NCBI RefSeq assembly: GCF_000702825.1
Contig: NZ_JNKF01000010.1
Span: 124,001 to 188,000, forward strand
Direction of reading: 5' to 3'
DNA: 64,000 nt
Source of the DNA: Prevotella sp. P6B1
GTDB taxonomy: Bacteria > Bacteroidota > Bacteroidia > Bacteroidales > Bacteroidaceae
Under the pieces are notes generated by a model that searched no databases, was not told where the DNA came from, and saw only the letters and a list, made by a program, of their open reading frames with translations. A program made the translations under genes and the position numbers. Below, piece by piece: positions 8,081 to 17,134 of the stretch. The first letter of the stretch is position 1, and each line of letters begins with the position of its first letter.

Positions 8081-10105
8081 ATGAAGAAACTTCTTATGCT
8101 ACCCATTCTGTTGCTGACCGTTCTTTCTGCTCAGGCACAGAATCCGTATCTCCCACTTTGGGAACATCTGCCCGATGGCGAGCCCCGCGTGTTCGAGGAT
8201 CCCGACCAGCCAGGCAAGTACCGCGCCTATATCATAGGCTCACACGACGTGAATTATACAGCCTACTGCGGTCCCGACATCCGCATGTGGTCGGCCCCAG
8301 TTGAGGACCTCACAAAGTGGCGCGACGAAGGACCTATTTTCTCGTGGTATATTGACGGCCAGTGGGACACTATGTTTGCACCCGACCTAGTAGAAGTGAA
8401 AGACAAGGCCACCGGCAAAAAGACCTACTACCTCTACCCCCACTCTCGTGGCTGGCAGCGTGTGCCTATGGTCTGCAAGAGCGATCGTCCCAACGGTCCC
8501 TTCACACCAATCAACCTCACAGAAGACGGTCGCAGATGTCTATCTGGTTCGCTGATTGACTTCGACCCATCTGTATTCATCGAGACTATTACCAACAAAA
8601 AGGATCCCGACTATGCCAAGGGATTCCGTGCATACGTATTCTATGGTTTCCAGCACTCTACTGCTTGTGAGCTCGACCAGAACAGCATGTACTCAAAGCG
8701 CGAGGGAACAGAAACTATCGACCCATTCATCCCTGCTGTAAGTGCCGACGGACGACTGCTCGACAAGCCTGGCTCTGAGTATAAAGCTCTGTACAAGGGT
8801 CAGGACCCAAAGGATTTCAACTTCTTCGAGGCTTCGTCTATCCGTCAGGTGGGCAACAAGTACGTAATGGTATTCTCAGGCTACTCTGGTAAGGAGTATG
8901 GTCTAGGCAACACCAACAGCGCACTTCGCTATGCCTACGGCGATTCACCACTCGGCCCTTGGCGTTCAGGTGGTGTATTGGTCGACTCTCGTGGTGTAGT
9001 ACTCAATGAAGACGGTTCAAAGCTGATTACTACCAATGCAGGTCACAATACCCACGGTTCGCTGCAGGAGATTAACGGCCAGTGGTACGTGTTCTATCAT
9101 CGTCCACCACGCGGTTTCGGCTATGCCCGTCAGGCGATGGTTGCCCCAGTGAAGATTACTTGGGATAAGAAGCCTGTAGCCAAGGGAGGCGTAGTAAAGA
9201 TTACTGGTTACGATCCATACGCAAAGAATAACGAGTGGACAGCAGCAGCAACCGATGGCAACACATATACTGGAGCAGAGGTAACATCCGAGGGATTCCA
9301 GATTTTCGGTCTGCCTCCTTATCAGTACTACTCTGCAGGTTATGCTTGTTTCATGACTGGCAACGATTGGATGCAGGACAACCACGACATATGGAACAAC
9401 TCGATGGATTTGGCTGGTATTACCAATAAAGGTATCGTAGGCTTTAAGTACTTCGGCTTTGGCGGTCTTGCAACAGCCACAAAGGGTCTGCCCGCTTTTG
9501 CTGGTATCCAGAAGGGCGACAAGGCAATGCTTAATCTCAACCTGACCACAGGCGGACATGGAGCATTCAAGATTCATGTGATGCTCGACGATCCTTGGAA
9601 AGGTAAGGAGATTGCCACATTCAACATCCCTGCCGATGCCCCCAAAGCAGCCATGATGTATCAGACAGCAGTACCCGAGGTTGAAGGTCTTACAGGCAAA
9701 CATGCCATCTATCTTGTAGCCGATGGACCTGAAGTAAAGGCTCCTGAGCGTCCTCGTTGGGGCGCTCCACGTGGTCCTCAGCGCCCACAGGGATTGTTCG
9801 ATCTTCACGGAATCGGATTCTCAAAGGCAGGCGAGAAGTTCGAGGCTCCTGTGGTGCCTCAGGTCACCATCACCGTCGATGGCCAACCACTGGTTATCCC
9901 ACAGAATCCTGTCTTCTTTACCAATCTCAATGGCTATGCAGAGTGTAACCGCTATCAGGTACACGGAAAAGTGAGCGACAACTCACGCATTGTTGCCACA
10001 TCAAATGCACCTGGAGTAAAGTTTGAGATAAGCAAAGTTGTAGAAGGACGTGCCACGATTAAGGCTACCTACAACGGCCTTACAAAGGTATTCCTAATCA
10101 ACTAA
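8081..10105 (+). CDS. GH43-family glycoside hydrolase, secreted, multidomain
   Basis: 674 aa. Start set at the ATG at 8081, which gives the signal peptide MKKLLMLPILLLTVLSAQAQ; the open frame extends upstream through the promoter and was trimmed. GH43 propeller at ~30-380: candidate catalytic base Asp40 in VFEDPD, Asp162 in IDFDPSVF and acid Glu250 in NFFEASSIR. Residues ~420-590 look like a CBM6-type beta-sandwich (GFKYFGFGGLA..., DLHGIGFSK at its end), followed by a short C-terminal domain (VTITVDGQPL...). Likely acts on arabinose- or xylose-containing side chains, or terminal galactose, in the periplasm or at the surface. Divergent from the GH28-GH43 gene. Subfamily not assigned. Confidence 0.82.
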   Translation: MKKLLMLPILLLTVLSAQAQNPYLPLWEHLPDGEPRVFEDPDQPGKYRAYIIGSHDVNYTAYCGPDIRMWSAPVEDLTKWRDEGPIFSWYIDGQWDTMFAPDLVEVKDKATGKKTYYLYPHSRGWQRVPMVCKSDRPNGPFTPINLTEDGRRCLSGSLIDFDPSVFIETITNKKDPDYAKGFRAYVFYGFQHSTACELDQNSMYSKREGTETIDPFIPAVSADGRLLDKPGSEYKALYKGQDPKDFNFFEASSIRQVGNKYVMVFSGYSGKEYGLGNTNSALRYAYGDSPLGPWRSGGVLVDSRGVVLNEDGSKLITTNAGHNTHGSLQEINGQWYVFYHRPPRGFGYARQAMVAPVKITWDKKPVAKGGVVKITGYDPYAKNNEWTAAATDGNTYTGAEVTSEGFQIFGLPPYQYYSAGYACFMTGNDWMQDNHDIWNNSMDLAGITNKGIVGFKYFGFGGLATATKGLPAFAGIQKGDKAMLNLNLTTGGHGAFKIHVMLDDPWKGKEIATFNIPADAPKAAMMYQTAVPEVEGLTGKHAIYLVADGPEVKAPERPRWGAPRGPQRPQGLFDLHGIGFSKAGEKFEAPVVPQVTITVDGQPLVIPQNPVFFTNLNGYAECNRYQVHGKVSDNSRIVATSNAPGVKFEISKVVEGRATIKATYNGLTKVFLIN

Positions 10106-10129
10106 CAGTGTTGAGCTAATCTCTTTAAT

Positions 10130-10172
10130 AACAAATTCACTGAATTTGATGATCAAATTCAGTGAATTTGTT
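10130..10172 (+). terminator. Terminator hairpin after the GH43 gene
   Basis: Perfect 20-bp inverted repeat (arms 10130-10149 and 10153-10172) with loop TGA, followed by TTTTG. Sits between two convergent genes, and the arm begins with an A-rich strand, so it can act in both directions. Confidence 0.8.
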
Positions 10173-10174
10173 TT

Positions 10175-10193
10175 GTAATTTCAGTGAAATTAC
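10175..10193 (-). terminator. Second hairpin overlapping the patB stop codon
   Basis: Perfect 9-bp palindrome (GTAATTTCA-G-TGAAATTAC) spanning the TAA stop of the minus-strand gene. It repeats the TTCAGTGAA core of the neighbouring hairpin, so the two could also pair with each other. Probable part of the terminator for the minus-strand gene. Confidence 0.45.
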
Positions 10194-11401
10194 TTTTCAA
10201 CCAAATAGCTCTTGATTCTTTCCAAGGCTTCTTTCAGTCGTGAACGCTGGGTGGCAATGTTAAAGCGTACATAGCCTTCGCCAGTCTTAGGTCCGTACAT
10301 CGTACCAGGATTAATCCATACCTTAGCCTCATTGAGTAGCTTTTCGCATAGGGTCTGCGATGTGACGTTCATGGCCGAGATATCCACCCAAGGCAGATAA
10401 GTACCCTCCAGTTTGCAAACCTTCCACTGGGGAATGTTAGCCTCAACAAACTCGCAAAGCAACTGATAGTTACCCCAGAGATACTGGTTCAGCTCATCAA
10501 TCCAGTCTTCGCTCTCGTTATAAGCAGCTTTCAAGGCCACAGGACCGAATGGATTCAAGTCGCACACCTCGTTGATATTAATGGCACGATCCAATCGGCG
10601 GCGCCATGCAGGCCGCGAGCAGATGATGTTAGCAGTCTGCAGACCGGCGATATTAAACGACTTTGAAGGCGAATTCAGGATGACACTATTTTGGCGACAA
10701 GCTTCGCTGACAGATGCGAAAGGTTGGAAGCGATAACCTGGCATCACGAGTTCGCAATGAATCTCATCGCTCACCACCTTCACCCCATGGCGAAGACAGA
10801 TATCGTTCATCAGTTCCAGCTCCTTAGGTGTCCAGACTCTGCCACAGGGGTTGTGAGGGTTGCAAAGCAGGAAAACGGTAGTCTTCTCATCAGCGCATTT
10901 GGTTTCAAAATCCTCCCAATCCACCTCAAAGCTATCGCCAACACGCAAAAGCGCTGTTTCCAGTACTTCGCAACCGTTGTTCTTAACAGACGAGAAGAAG
11001 CAGTTGTAATCGGGCGACAGGATCAGCACCTTCTCACCTGGCATGGTAAGCGCCTTAATGGCCACACTCATGGCAGGAACAACACCTGTGGTATAGAGAA
11101 TTTCTTCGCGATGGATTGTCCAATCGTGACGGCGCTGGAACCAAGAGATTACAGCCTCATAGTAATCCTCCTCAACTACCGTATAGCCAAACACGCCATG
11201 CTCGGCACGCTTACGAATGGCCTCCTGAATAGCAGGGGCGGCCTTAAAGTCCATATCGGCTACCCACAGAGGGATTATTTCCTTAAACTCGGAATTGCCC
11301 CCTGGCGGAAGCCAGCCCCCCGTTGAACGTGGGGCTTCCGCATCCCACTTTACGCATCCCGTTCCACGACGTTCTACTAACTCGTCAAAATCGAATTTCA
11401 T
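10190..11401 (-). CDS. patB: PatB/MalY-type PLP-dependent C-S lyase (cystathionine beta-lyase)
   Basis: 403 aa class I/II aminotransferase fold enzyme of the PatB/MalY family, which releases thiol, ammonia and pyruvate from cystathionine or cysteine conjugates. Seen: PLWVADMDF near the N terminus, SDEIHCELV, and NSPSKSFNIAGLQ with the PLP lysine at residue 247. Between the conserved KWD and PLWVADMDF there are 23 residues where the B. subtilis enzyme has about 12; the extra residues coincide with a GC-rich palindrome (11305-11341). The start overlaps the DUF3737 stop by 4 bp, so the two are one operon. It could also have aminotransferase activity, but PatB is the better fit. Confidence 0.88.
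   Translation of the reverse strand: MKFDFDELVERRGTGCVKWDAEAPRSTGGWLPPGGNSEFKEIIPLWVADMDFKAAPAIQEAIRKRAEHGVFGYTVVEEDYYEAVISWFQRRHDWTIHREEILYTTGVVPAMSVAIKALTMPGEKVLILSPDYNCFFSSVKNNGCEVLETALLRVGDSFEVDWEDFETKCADEKTTVFLLCNPHNPCGRVWTPKELELMNDICLRHGVKVVSDEIHCELVMPGYRFQPFASVSEACRQNSVILNSPSKSFNIAGLQTANIICSRPAWRRRLDRAININEVCDLNPFGPVALKAAYNESEDWIDELNQYLWGNYQLLCEFVEANIPQWKVCKLEGTYLPWVDISAMNVTSQTLCEKLLNEAKVWINPGTMYGPKTGEGYVRFNIATQRSRLKEALERIKSYLVEK
11305..11341 (-). repeat. GC-rich palindrome inside patB
   Basis: A 37-bp hairpin: 6-bp outer stem GCGGAA/TTCCGC, a 4-nt bulge, 5-bp stem GCCCC/GGGGC, one mismatch, CGT/ACG, loop TGA. It codes for residues ~21-33 of PatB in frame (AEAPRSTGGWLPP), exactly where the protein is longer than its relatives. 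It is much richer in G+C than the flanking codons. Confidence 0.6.
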
Positions 11402-12243
11402 TTTCTTGTTTCTATAATACAGTTATTTGGTTCACGCACGTTCTCATCGATAGTAATCGAACCTATGCTGTCGGCAACGATGTGACCACTGGTGGGGTTC
11501 TTGATGTTCTCGATGTGGCCCTTGATGTCGGCCTCAACGGTTGAGTACTCAAACACGCGGTCGCAAGCGGCATCAAAGGTACAGTTCTCGAGCACCAGGT
11601 TCTGGGCATAGCACAGCAACTGTTCGCCTGCCAGATGACAGTTTACCAAGCGTACATTCTTAGAGTGCCAAGCCAAATACTCACCATCCAGCGTTGAGTC
11701 GTAGATAGTGATATTCTCGCACTCCCAGAACGAATCCTTGGTTATGATATTAGCGTTGTGTATCTCAACATTCTTACAATACTGGAATACGTATTTTGCA
11801 TCGCTCTCCAAGCCATCTACATAGATATTCTGTGAGAACATAAAGGGATAGGTTCCCTCATGTAACTTCACGTTCTTCAGTTTCAGACCATCTACCTTCC
11901 AGAATGTCTCGTCGGCATCGTTAATCACCACATTCTCCAGTTCCACATGCTTCATCTCACGGAAGAACTTGGGCCCGTCGATGATGCAATCCTTCATCAC
12001 CAGATCGTTAGTGTACCAGATGGCCGAACGCGATCCGGGGGCAAAATAGCAACGTTCTATCTTGGCGCCATCAACATGCCACCAAGGATACTTACCATAA
12101 AATTTACTGTCGTAGCATTCCATATTCTGGCATTGCTTAATACCAGACTCTCCATCTACAATCGTTATTTCCTCTAATCTCAAATCATGAGTGGCAAACA
12201 GAGGCCTCTCGCCTCCAAATTCCTTACCCTTAATCAGTTTCAT
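11398..12243 (-). CDS. DUF3737 family protein
   Basis: 281 aa. Start set at the ATG at 12243 (MKLIKGKEFGGERPLF); the longer frame starts with a TTG inside the promoter box. The sequence is a run of short repeats of the type 'xVxLxNCxxxG' with turns at Asn/Asp/Cys, the pattern of a right-handed parallel beta-helix. No signal peptide, so cytoplasmic. The family is known only as DUF3737; the nearest logic is a beta-helix hydrolase or binding protein. It lies directly upstream of and overlaps patB, a pairing I recall from other Bacteroidota and Firmicutes. No reaction can be assigned. Confidence 0.85.
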   Translation of the reverse strand: MKLIKGKEFGGERPLFATHDLRLEEITIVDGESGIKQCQNMECYDSKFYGKYPWWHVDGAKIERCYFAPGSRSAIWYTNDLVMKDCIIDGPKFFREMKHVELENVVINDADETFWKVDGLKLKNVKLHEGTYPFMFSQNIYVDGLESDAKYVFQYCKNVEIHNANIITKDSFWECENITIYDSTLDGEYLAWHSKNVRLVNCHLAGEQLLCYAQNLVLENCTFDAACDRVFEYSTVEADIKGHIENIKNPTSGHIVADSIGSITIDENVREPNNCIIETRK

Positions 12244-12270
12244 TGTTTTTGTATTATATTTATTCGTGTG

Positions 12271-12278
12271 CAAAGATA
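12271..12278 (-). promoter_or_regulatory. Promoter -7 box for DUF3737-patB
   Basis: TATCTTTG on the minus strand, 27 bp before the ATG at 12243. Its TTG is the false start codon of the longest frame. Confidence 0.65.
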
Positions 12279-12362
12279 CAAAGAAAAATCCGTAATTAGT
12301 GTATACAAATTACGGATTCTATTACCCATTTAAGGGTTTTTATAATTTTAAGAGAGAGAATA

Positions 12363-12848
12363 TCACTTTATAGCAAGCAGATTGGAATCCAGAGGCTCCA
12401 TTACTACCATACGACTGGTAAGATACATATTGTCCTGCGCCTCATTCATCTTGTAGGTCTTAACCGTTGTGAGGTTTGGTGCCTGAGAGCGGTAGAGGGT
12501 AACCTCGTAAGGAATATCGTAGCTCTGTTTGTCAGCATTCCACAGACTCACCTCTACGTTATAACCGTTCTTATAGTATTTATAGGTAAGACGGCTGCTC
12601 TTCTGCCACTCTTTCTTGGCATCATCCCAACTCAGCATCTCCTTATTGGCAAGGCGACCCTGCTCATCGTATTCGTAACGATATTCCATCTTCTGAGCCA
12701 TAGGGTGCTCAGCATTCTGCTCGTAGACCTCAATCTTGTTGACTACGCCATCCTCCATATCTGCATTATACAGATAGTTTGACTCATTCGAGTTGATAGC
12801 GTTGAAGTACATGGTGAGTACCGTTGCTGCTGTGATGATTGCTTCCAT
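12363..12848 (-). CDS. DUF3836-like secreted protein
   Basis: 161 aa from the ATG at 12848, preceded by AAGAGGT, a good ribosome site; the frame upstream runs into the promoter box and was trimmed. The N terminus (MEAIITAATVLTMYFNAINS) is a short, weak signal peptide. The body has YD/RHS-like short strands (MEYRYEYDEQGRLANKEMLSWDD, broken here for length: MEYRYEYDEQ then GRLANKEMLS) typical of DUF3836 proteins, which are numerous in Bacteroides and Prevotella and have no known function. Own promoter; lies between the GH3 gene and the DUF3737 operon. Confidence 0.7.
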   Translation of the reverse strand: MEAIITAATVLTMYFNAINSNESNYLYNADMEDGVVNKIEVYEQNAEHPMAQKMEYRYEYDEQGRLANKEMLSWDDAKKEWQKSSRLTYKYYKNGYNVEVSLWNADKQSYDIPYEVTLYRSQAPNLTTVKTYKMNEAQDNMYLTSRMVVMEPLDSNLLAIK

Positions 12849-12890
12849 ACCTCTTACAGTTTTAATTGTTATTTTATCTGTTTGACGTTG

Positions 12891-12898
12891 CAAAGGTA
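12891..12898 (-). promoter_or_regulatory. Promoter -7 box for the DUF3836 gene
   Basis: TACCTTTG on the minus strand, 42 bp before the ATG at 12848. Confidence 0.6.
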
Positions 12899-12943
12899 CG
12901 AAAAACTACACAAGCATTAAGTTATTTGAATGTTATCATTAGG

Positions 12944-15292
12944 TTAAATCTGTTTTGCCTCTGAGAAATAGAACTTTCTCAAAGGCATTTTAACGGCTTC
13001 GCCACTTACGTTAATCTCCTGCTGCAGCTTGATATCCTGCGATGATGCACCTACCTTAATAATATACTTACCAGGCTGGATGTTCCACTGGCGCTGACCA
13101 TCATTAGTATAGAAACCTAACTGCTCGGTATACATCTTCACGCTAATCTTCTTGCTCTCACCTGGCTTCAGAGAAATACGGGCAAAGCCTTGCAGCTGAA
13201 TTGGACGAATCTGCTGACTCTTATCGGCTGGCGAGAGATATATCTGTGCCACCTCATCGGCAGCTACCTTACCTGTATTCTTTACATCGAAGGTTAGATT
13301 AAAGCTCTCATCCTTGGTAGTAACCTCGGTAGTAGCCTCTAAGTTAGCATACTCGAAGGTGGTATAGCTCAAACCATAACCGAAGGGCCATGCAACACGT
13401 GCATCCTTCTCGGCAGCATAGTTGTAGCAAATGGGCTCGTTGATCTCTACGTTAGGATAGCTGACAGACAGCTTGGCCGATGGCGATACCTTACCATACA
13501 GGATATCGGCAACGGCATTGCCACCCTCCTCGCCTGGATACCAGGCCTGAATGATGGCAGCACACTTCTCGGCTAAACCAGAGATAACCTGAGCTCTACC
13601 GCCAAACATCACCAGTACTACGGGTTTGCCTGTCTGGATGAGCTCCTCAACAAACTGCTCCTGCTTACCTGGCAAGCGCAGTCCCTGACGATCGCGGTTC
13701 TCGCCACAAAGCATCACGTTTTCACCCACAGCGGCAATAATCACATCGGCATCCTTAGCCATTTGCAGGGCTTCGGCCTTGTCGGCCTTTTCGCCCGCAT
13801 CCACCTTACGATGCAGTAACTCGTACTCCCAAGCACGTGCATCGCCCAGCTCGCCGTATTTAGTCTCAATATCCTCAGTCCAGTCGCAACCACGCGAATA
13901 CATCACGTTCACACCCTCGGGCTTGTGGTTCTGCATGCCTTCGAGCAGTTTCACGATGTGAGGATTCTCCGACTTATAGTCGACCTTCTTCCAGAAGTAC
14001 GACATGGCAGGATAGGTATAGTCGCCACACATAGCCCAGATAGAGTTGGCATTAGGACCAGTAAGGAGCACGTTCTTCACCTCCTTGAATGGCAGCACGC
14101 CATTGTTTTCCAGCAGTACCACACTCTGGGTAGCGATATCGTAGGCTGTCTGGCGCTCCTCGGGCGTATCGAGCTTGATATCCTCCTTCGAGTAGAGATA
14201 AGCATCCTTATCGAACAATCCCATACGGAACTTGATACGCAGCACATTCTTCACGGCACGCTCCAGCACCTCGGGCTTAACCAGACCTTTATCGATAGCC
14301 TCCTGCAAAAGCTGGTAGTTGGCACCAAAGGGGAAGTCGACATCGTTACCACCATTGATGGCAGCAGCAGCCTTTTCTACGGCACTATCGATATTGGGGA
14401 TCTGGTCGATAGCGGTATAATCGCTCACCACCATGCCATCGAAACCTACGTAACCACGCAGGATATCCTGCAGAATCTCGCTGTTAGCCACACATTTTGT
14501 GCCATGCACCTCGTGATAACCTGGCATCACAGCTACGCTACCAGCCAAACGGATCATAGTCTCGTGAGGCAACAGAATCTCTTCCATCATCTCCTTTTCA
14601 TCGGCATCACCGCCACCACCATAACCTAAGTAATGTTTAGAGCAGGCGCCAACACCTTTCTTCAAGTCGCCCTGCTGCAAGCCGTTTACAAAAGCGGTAC
14701 CCATCACAGCCGACAGGTAGCCATCCTCGCCATACGACTCCTCCAAACGATTGAAACTGGGAGTACGACACACATCGACCATTGGCGACAAGGCAAAGAC
14801 ACCTCCCATCTTACGCAGTTGTGTACTGGTCTGACGGGTTTTCAGTTCAGCCAACTCAGGGTTGAACGAACCTGCCTGACCTATCTGCTGGGGATAGATG
14901 GTAGAACCTAAGGTATTGATACCCGAGAGCACCTCTTCGTGCAAGAGGGCTGGGATACCGTTGGGGGTATGGTGCATCAGCCAGTCCTGAATGGCCACAG
15001 CACGATCGCGCAATTCGTTCGGATTGCGAGGCTGCTGCATGCAGAACTGTGAGAAATGACCAATACCATAAGGAATCAGTTCCTTACACTTGGCTGTATC
15101 TAACTTGCCATCAGCATCAAAGAGTTCGTCCATATACATACTCTTCAGCTGTGCGATGCGCTCCTCCTGAGGCATCTTCTGGTAGAGTTCATCTATTTGC
15201 TGTTCCATGTCTATTGCTGTGTTACAACTTGTCATTAATGCAGCGCAAGCCACCGCGGCCCAACTGCCAATAGTCTTAAGTTCCTTTTTCAT
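12944..15292 (-). CDS. GH3 beta-glycosidase, lipoprotein
   Basis: 782 aa. Lipoprotein signal with lipobox LMTSC (Cys23), so membrane-anchored, probably facing the periplasm or surface. GH3 (alpha/beta)8 barrel at ~30-370 with KHYLGYG (~219-225) and the nucleophile Asp291 in VVSDYTAID; alpha/beta-sandwich at ~390-600 with NRDRQGLRLPG; C-terminal fibronectin III-like domain at ~650-760. Members act as beta-glucosidases or beta-xylosidases; specificity is not readable. Last gene of the GH97-GH2-GH3 operon, 18 bp after the GH2 stop. Confidence 0.9.
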   Translation of the reverse strand: MKKELKTIGSWAAVACAALMTSCNTAIDMEQQIDELYQKMPQEERIAQLKSMYMDELFDADGKLDTAKCKELIPYGIGHFSQFCMQQPRNPNELRDRAVAIQDWLMHHTPNGIPALLHEEVLSGINTLGSTIYPQQIGQAGSFNPELAELKTRQTSTQLRKMGGVFALSPMVDVCRTPSFNRLEESYGEDGYLSAVMGTAFVNGLQQGDLKKGVGACSKHYLGYGGGGDADEKEMMEEILLPHETMIRLAGSVAVMPGYHEVHGTKCVANSEILQDILRGYVGFDGMVVSDYTAIDQIPNIDSAVEKAAAAINGGNDVDFPFGANYQLLQEAIDKGLVKPEVLERAVKNVLRIKFRMGLFDKDAYLYSKEDIKLDTPEERQTAYDIATQSVVLLENNGVLPFKEVKNVLLTGPNANSIWAMCGDYTYPAMSYFWKKVDYKSENPHIVKLLEGMQNHKPEGVNVMYSRGCDWTEDIETKYGELGDARAWEYELLHRKVDAGEKADKAEALQMAKDADVIIAAVGENVMLCGENRDRQGLRLPGKQEQFVEELIQTGKPVVLVMFGGRAQVISGLAEKCAAIIQAWYPGEEGGNAVADILYGKVSPSAKLSVSYPNVEINEPICYNYAAEKDARVAWPFGYGLSYTTFEYANLEATTEVTTKDESFNLTFDVKNTGKVAADEVAQIYLSPADKSQQIRPIQLQGFARISLKPGESKKISVKMYTEQLGFYTNDGQRQWNIQPGKYIIKVGASSQDIKLQQEINVSGEAVKMPLRKFYFSEAKQI

Positions 15293-15310
15293 TGGATAAT
15301 ACCTTATTTA

Positions 15311-17125
15311 TTATTTAGTCTCGTACCACTTCTTCAGCACGTAGAAGGCCAGCTTCTTCTCGCCCTTATCACTTACCAGCCCCTTGCGGTTATAATAGTC
15401 CTGCACACCAGGCAGTACACGACGAGGCGAACGGAAGTCCTTCAGAATCCAAGGTGTGGTACCTGCCAGGCCCTCAATCTTATCGAGCATAGCGGTATTC
15501 TCCTTATAGAGATTCTCCTGGAACTCCTCAGTCCAGCGCTGGTTCTTGGCACCATGATAGCCATAACGGGCACCGCCACCAAACTCGCTGATAATCACGG
15601 GTTTGTCGTAAGGAATCACCCACTTCATCTTTGGCGCATCATTTACATCGCGATACCAACCGATGTACTGGTTGAAGCTTACCACATCTACATACTCGTT
15701 CATATTGTCGTTCAAACGGTTCACGTAGTTCGAGGCTCCAGTAACCTCCATCGCCATCGAAATAAGGCGGGTGTTATCGAGTGTGCGAGCATACTTGGCC
15801 AAACCGCCCAAGAACTTATCACGCTCGGCTGAATGTGGGGTTTCGTTGGCGATACTCCAGATAATCACGTTAGCACGATTATGATCGCGGGCAATCATAT
15901 CGGTAAGCTGCTGCTTGGCATTAGCGAAGGTGTTTGGATTAGTCCAGGCGATGGTCCAGTAAACAGGAATCTCGCTCCATACCAGGATACCCATACGCTC
16001 AGCCTCGCGCACCATCTCCTCGTGGTGAGGATAGTGTGCCAGACGCACAAAGTTACAACCTAACTCTTTTGCCCACGAAAGTAATGTGTGAGCATCCTCA
16101 ACGCTGTTAGCACGTCCGCCACCATTAGGCTTCTCATTGTGGATAGAGATACCTTTCAGGAAGATGGGCTTACCATTAAGCAGAATCTGCTTGCCACGTG
16201 TCTCGATAGTACGGAAACCGATAGAATCAGCAACCATACCTGTATCAAGCGTGAGCTGCACATCATAGCGTTTGGGGTTCTCAGGGCACCACAGCTGCAG
16301 TTTCTTGGCAGCCACCTTCAAGGTGCCACTTACCTGTCCATCGGCATCAGTAGTGAACTGCTGTTTCAACTTCAGTTCTGGGATATACACCTCTACCAGA
16401 TGGCCAGCCTCCTTGGCATTCATCTTAGCCGAAAAGGCGAGCTCTCTCACCTTGGCCTTGTTGGCGGCCTTTTTCAGCTGCAGATCGTAGTTCTCCAGAT
16501 AGTTAATGGGCACTTTTACCAGCTTCACATCACGGGTAATGCCACCATAGTTCCACCAGTCGAAAATCTGTGTAGGCACATCCTCGGCATGACGCTTGTT
16601 ATCTACCTTAACAATCACAGTATTCTCGCCTTTTTTCAACAAATCGCTGATATCATAGTTGAATGGGGTAAAACCACCCACATGGTGACCAGCCTTCTTA
16701 CCATTTACCCACACATGGCAATCGTAGTTTACAGCGCCAAAATACAGCAAGGTGCGGCATTCGGTCATAGGCACAGCCTGGAAACTCTTCTTAAACCAAA
16801 CCGTTCCCTCGTAGAAGAACAGCTTTTCGTCCTGGGTATTCCAGTCAGAAGGAATCTTCATGGTTGGCGACTTATCGAAGTCGTACTCAATCAAATCCTC
16901 TGGCTTCTGGGGCTTGGCATTGATAAAGAAACCATTGCGCATAGGTTTCATTCGATAATCATAGAAACCTTCCTCTTGCACATCGACGATATAGTTCCAA
17001 TCGCCATTCAATGAACAGGTTTCGTAAGCATTGACATTCTGAATCAATGGCAACGTAAAATCGCCAGCTGACACTGTGAACACAACGCTCACAGACAGCA
17101 TGAGTGTAGATAGCAACTTTTTCAT
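15311..17125 (-). CDS. GH2 family glycosidase, beta-glucuronidase-like, secreted
   Basis: 604 aa with signal peptide MKKLLSTLMLSVSVVFTVSA. Jelly-roll sugar-binding domain (~25-210), immunoglobulin-like domain (~215-305) and TIM barrel (~310-600). The acid/base is Glu428 in IIWSIANETPH and the nucleophile Glu514 in IISEFGGGARYG; the motif RLAHYPHHEE is conserved. The overall length and the SEFGGGA context favour beta-glucuronidase over beta-galactosidase, but this is an inference. Middle gene of the operon, 9 bp after the GH97 stop. Confidence 0.87.
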   Translation of the reverse strand: MKKLLSTLMLSVSVVFTVSAGDFTLPLIQNVNAYETCSLNGDWNYIVDVQEEGFYDYRMKPMRNGFFINAKPQKPEDLIEYDFDKSPTMKIPSDWNTQDEKLFFYEGTVWFKKSFQAVPMTECRTLLYFGAVNYDCHVWVNGKKAGHHVGGFTPFNYDISDLLKKGENTVIVKVDNKRHAEDVPTQIFDWWNYGGITRDVKLVKVPINYLENYDLQLKKAANKAKVRELAFSAKMNAKEAGHLVEVYIPELKLKQQFTTDADGQVSGTLKVAAKKLQLWCPENPKRYDVQLTLDTGMVADSIGFRTIETRGKQILLNGKPIFLKGISIHNEKPNGGGRANSVEDAHTLLSWAKELGCNFVRLAHYPHHEEMVREAERMGILVWSEIPVYWTIAWTNPNTFANAKQQLTDMIARDHNRANVIIWSIANETPHSAERDKFLGGLAKYARTLDNTRLISMAMEVTGASNYVNRLNDNMNEYVDVVSFNQYIGWYRDVNDAPKMKWVIPYDKPVIISEFGGGARYGYHGAKNQRWTEEFQENLYKENTAMLDKIEGLAGTTPWILKDFRSPRRVLPGVQDYYNRKGLVSDKGEKKLAFYVLKKWYETK

Positions 17126-17134
17126 ATACCGTGT

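Noticed and set aside
13925..14629. Plus-strand frame of 234 codons opposite the GH3 gene, and the 263-codon minus-strand frame 9017-9808 opposite the GH43 gene
   Set aside because: Both lie wholly inside well-supported enzymes on the other strand and show no features of a protein family.
16088..17014. Long plus-strand frame of 308 codons opposite the GH2 gene
   Set aside because: It is a shadow of a clear GH2 coding sequence with both catalytic glutamates; no ribosome site, no recognisable domain, His/Leu/Ile-rich composition typical of antisense frames here.
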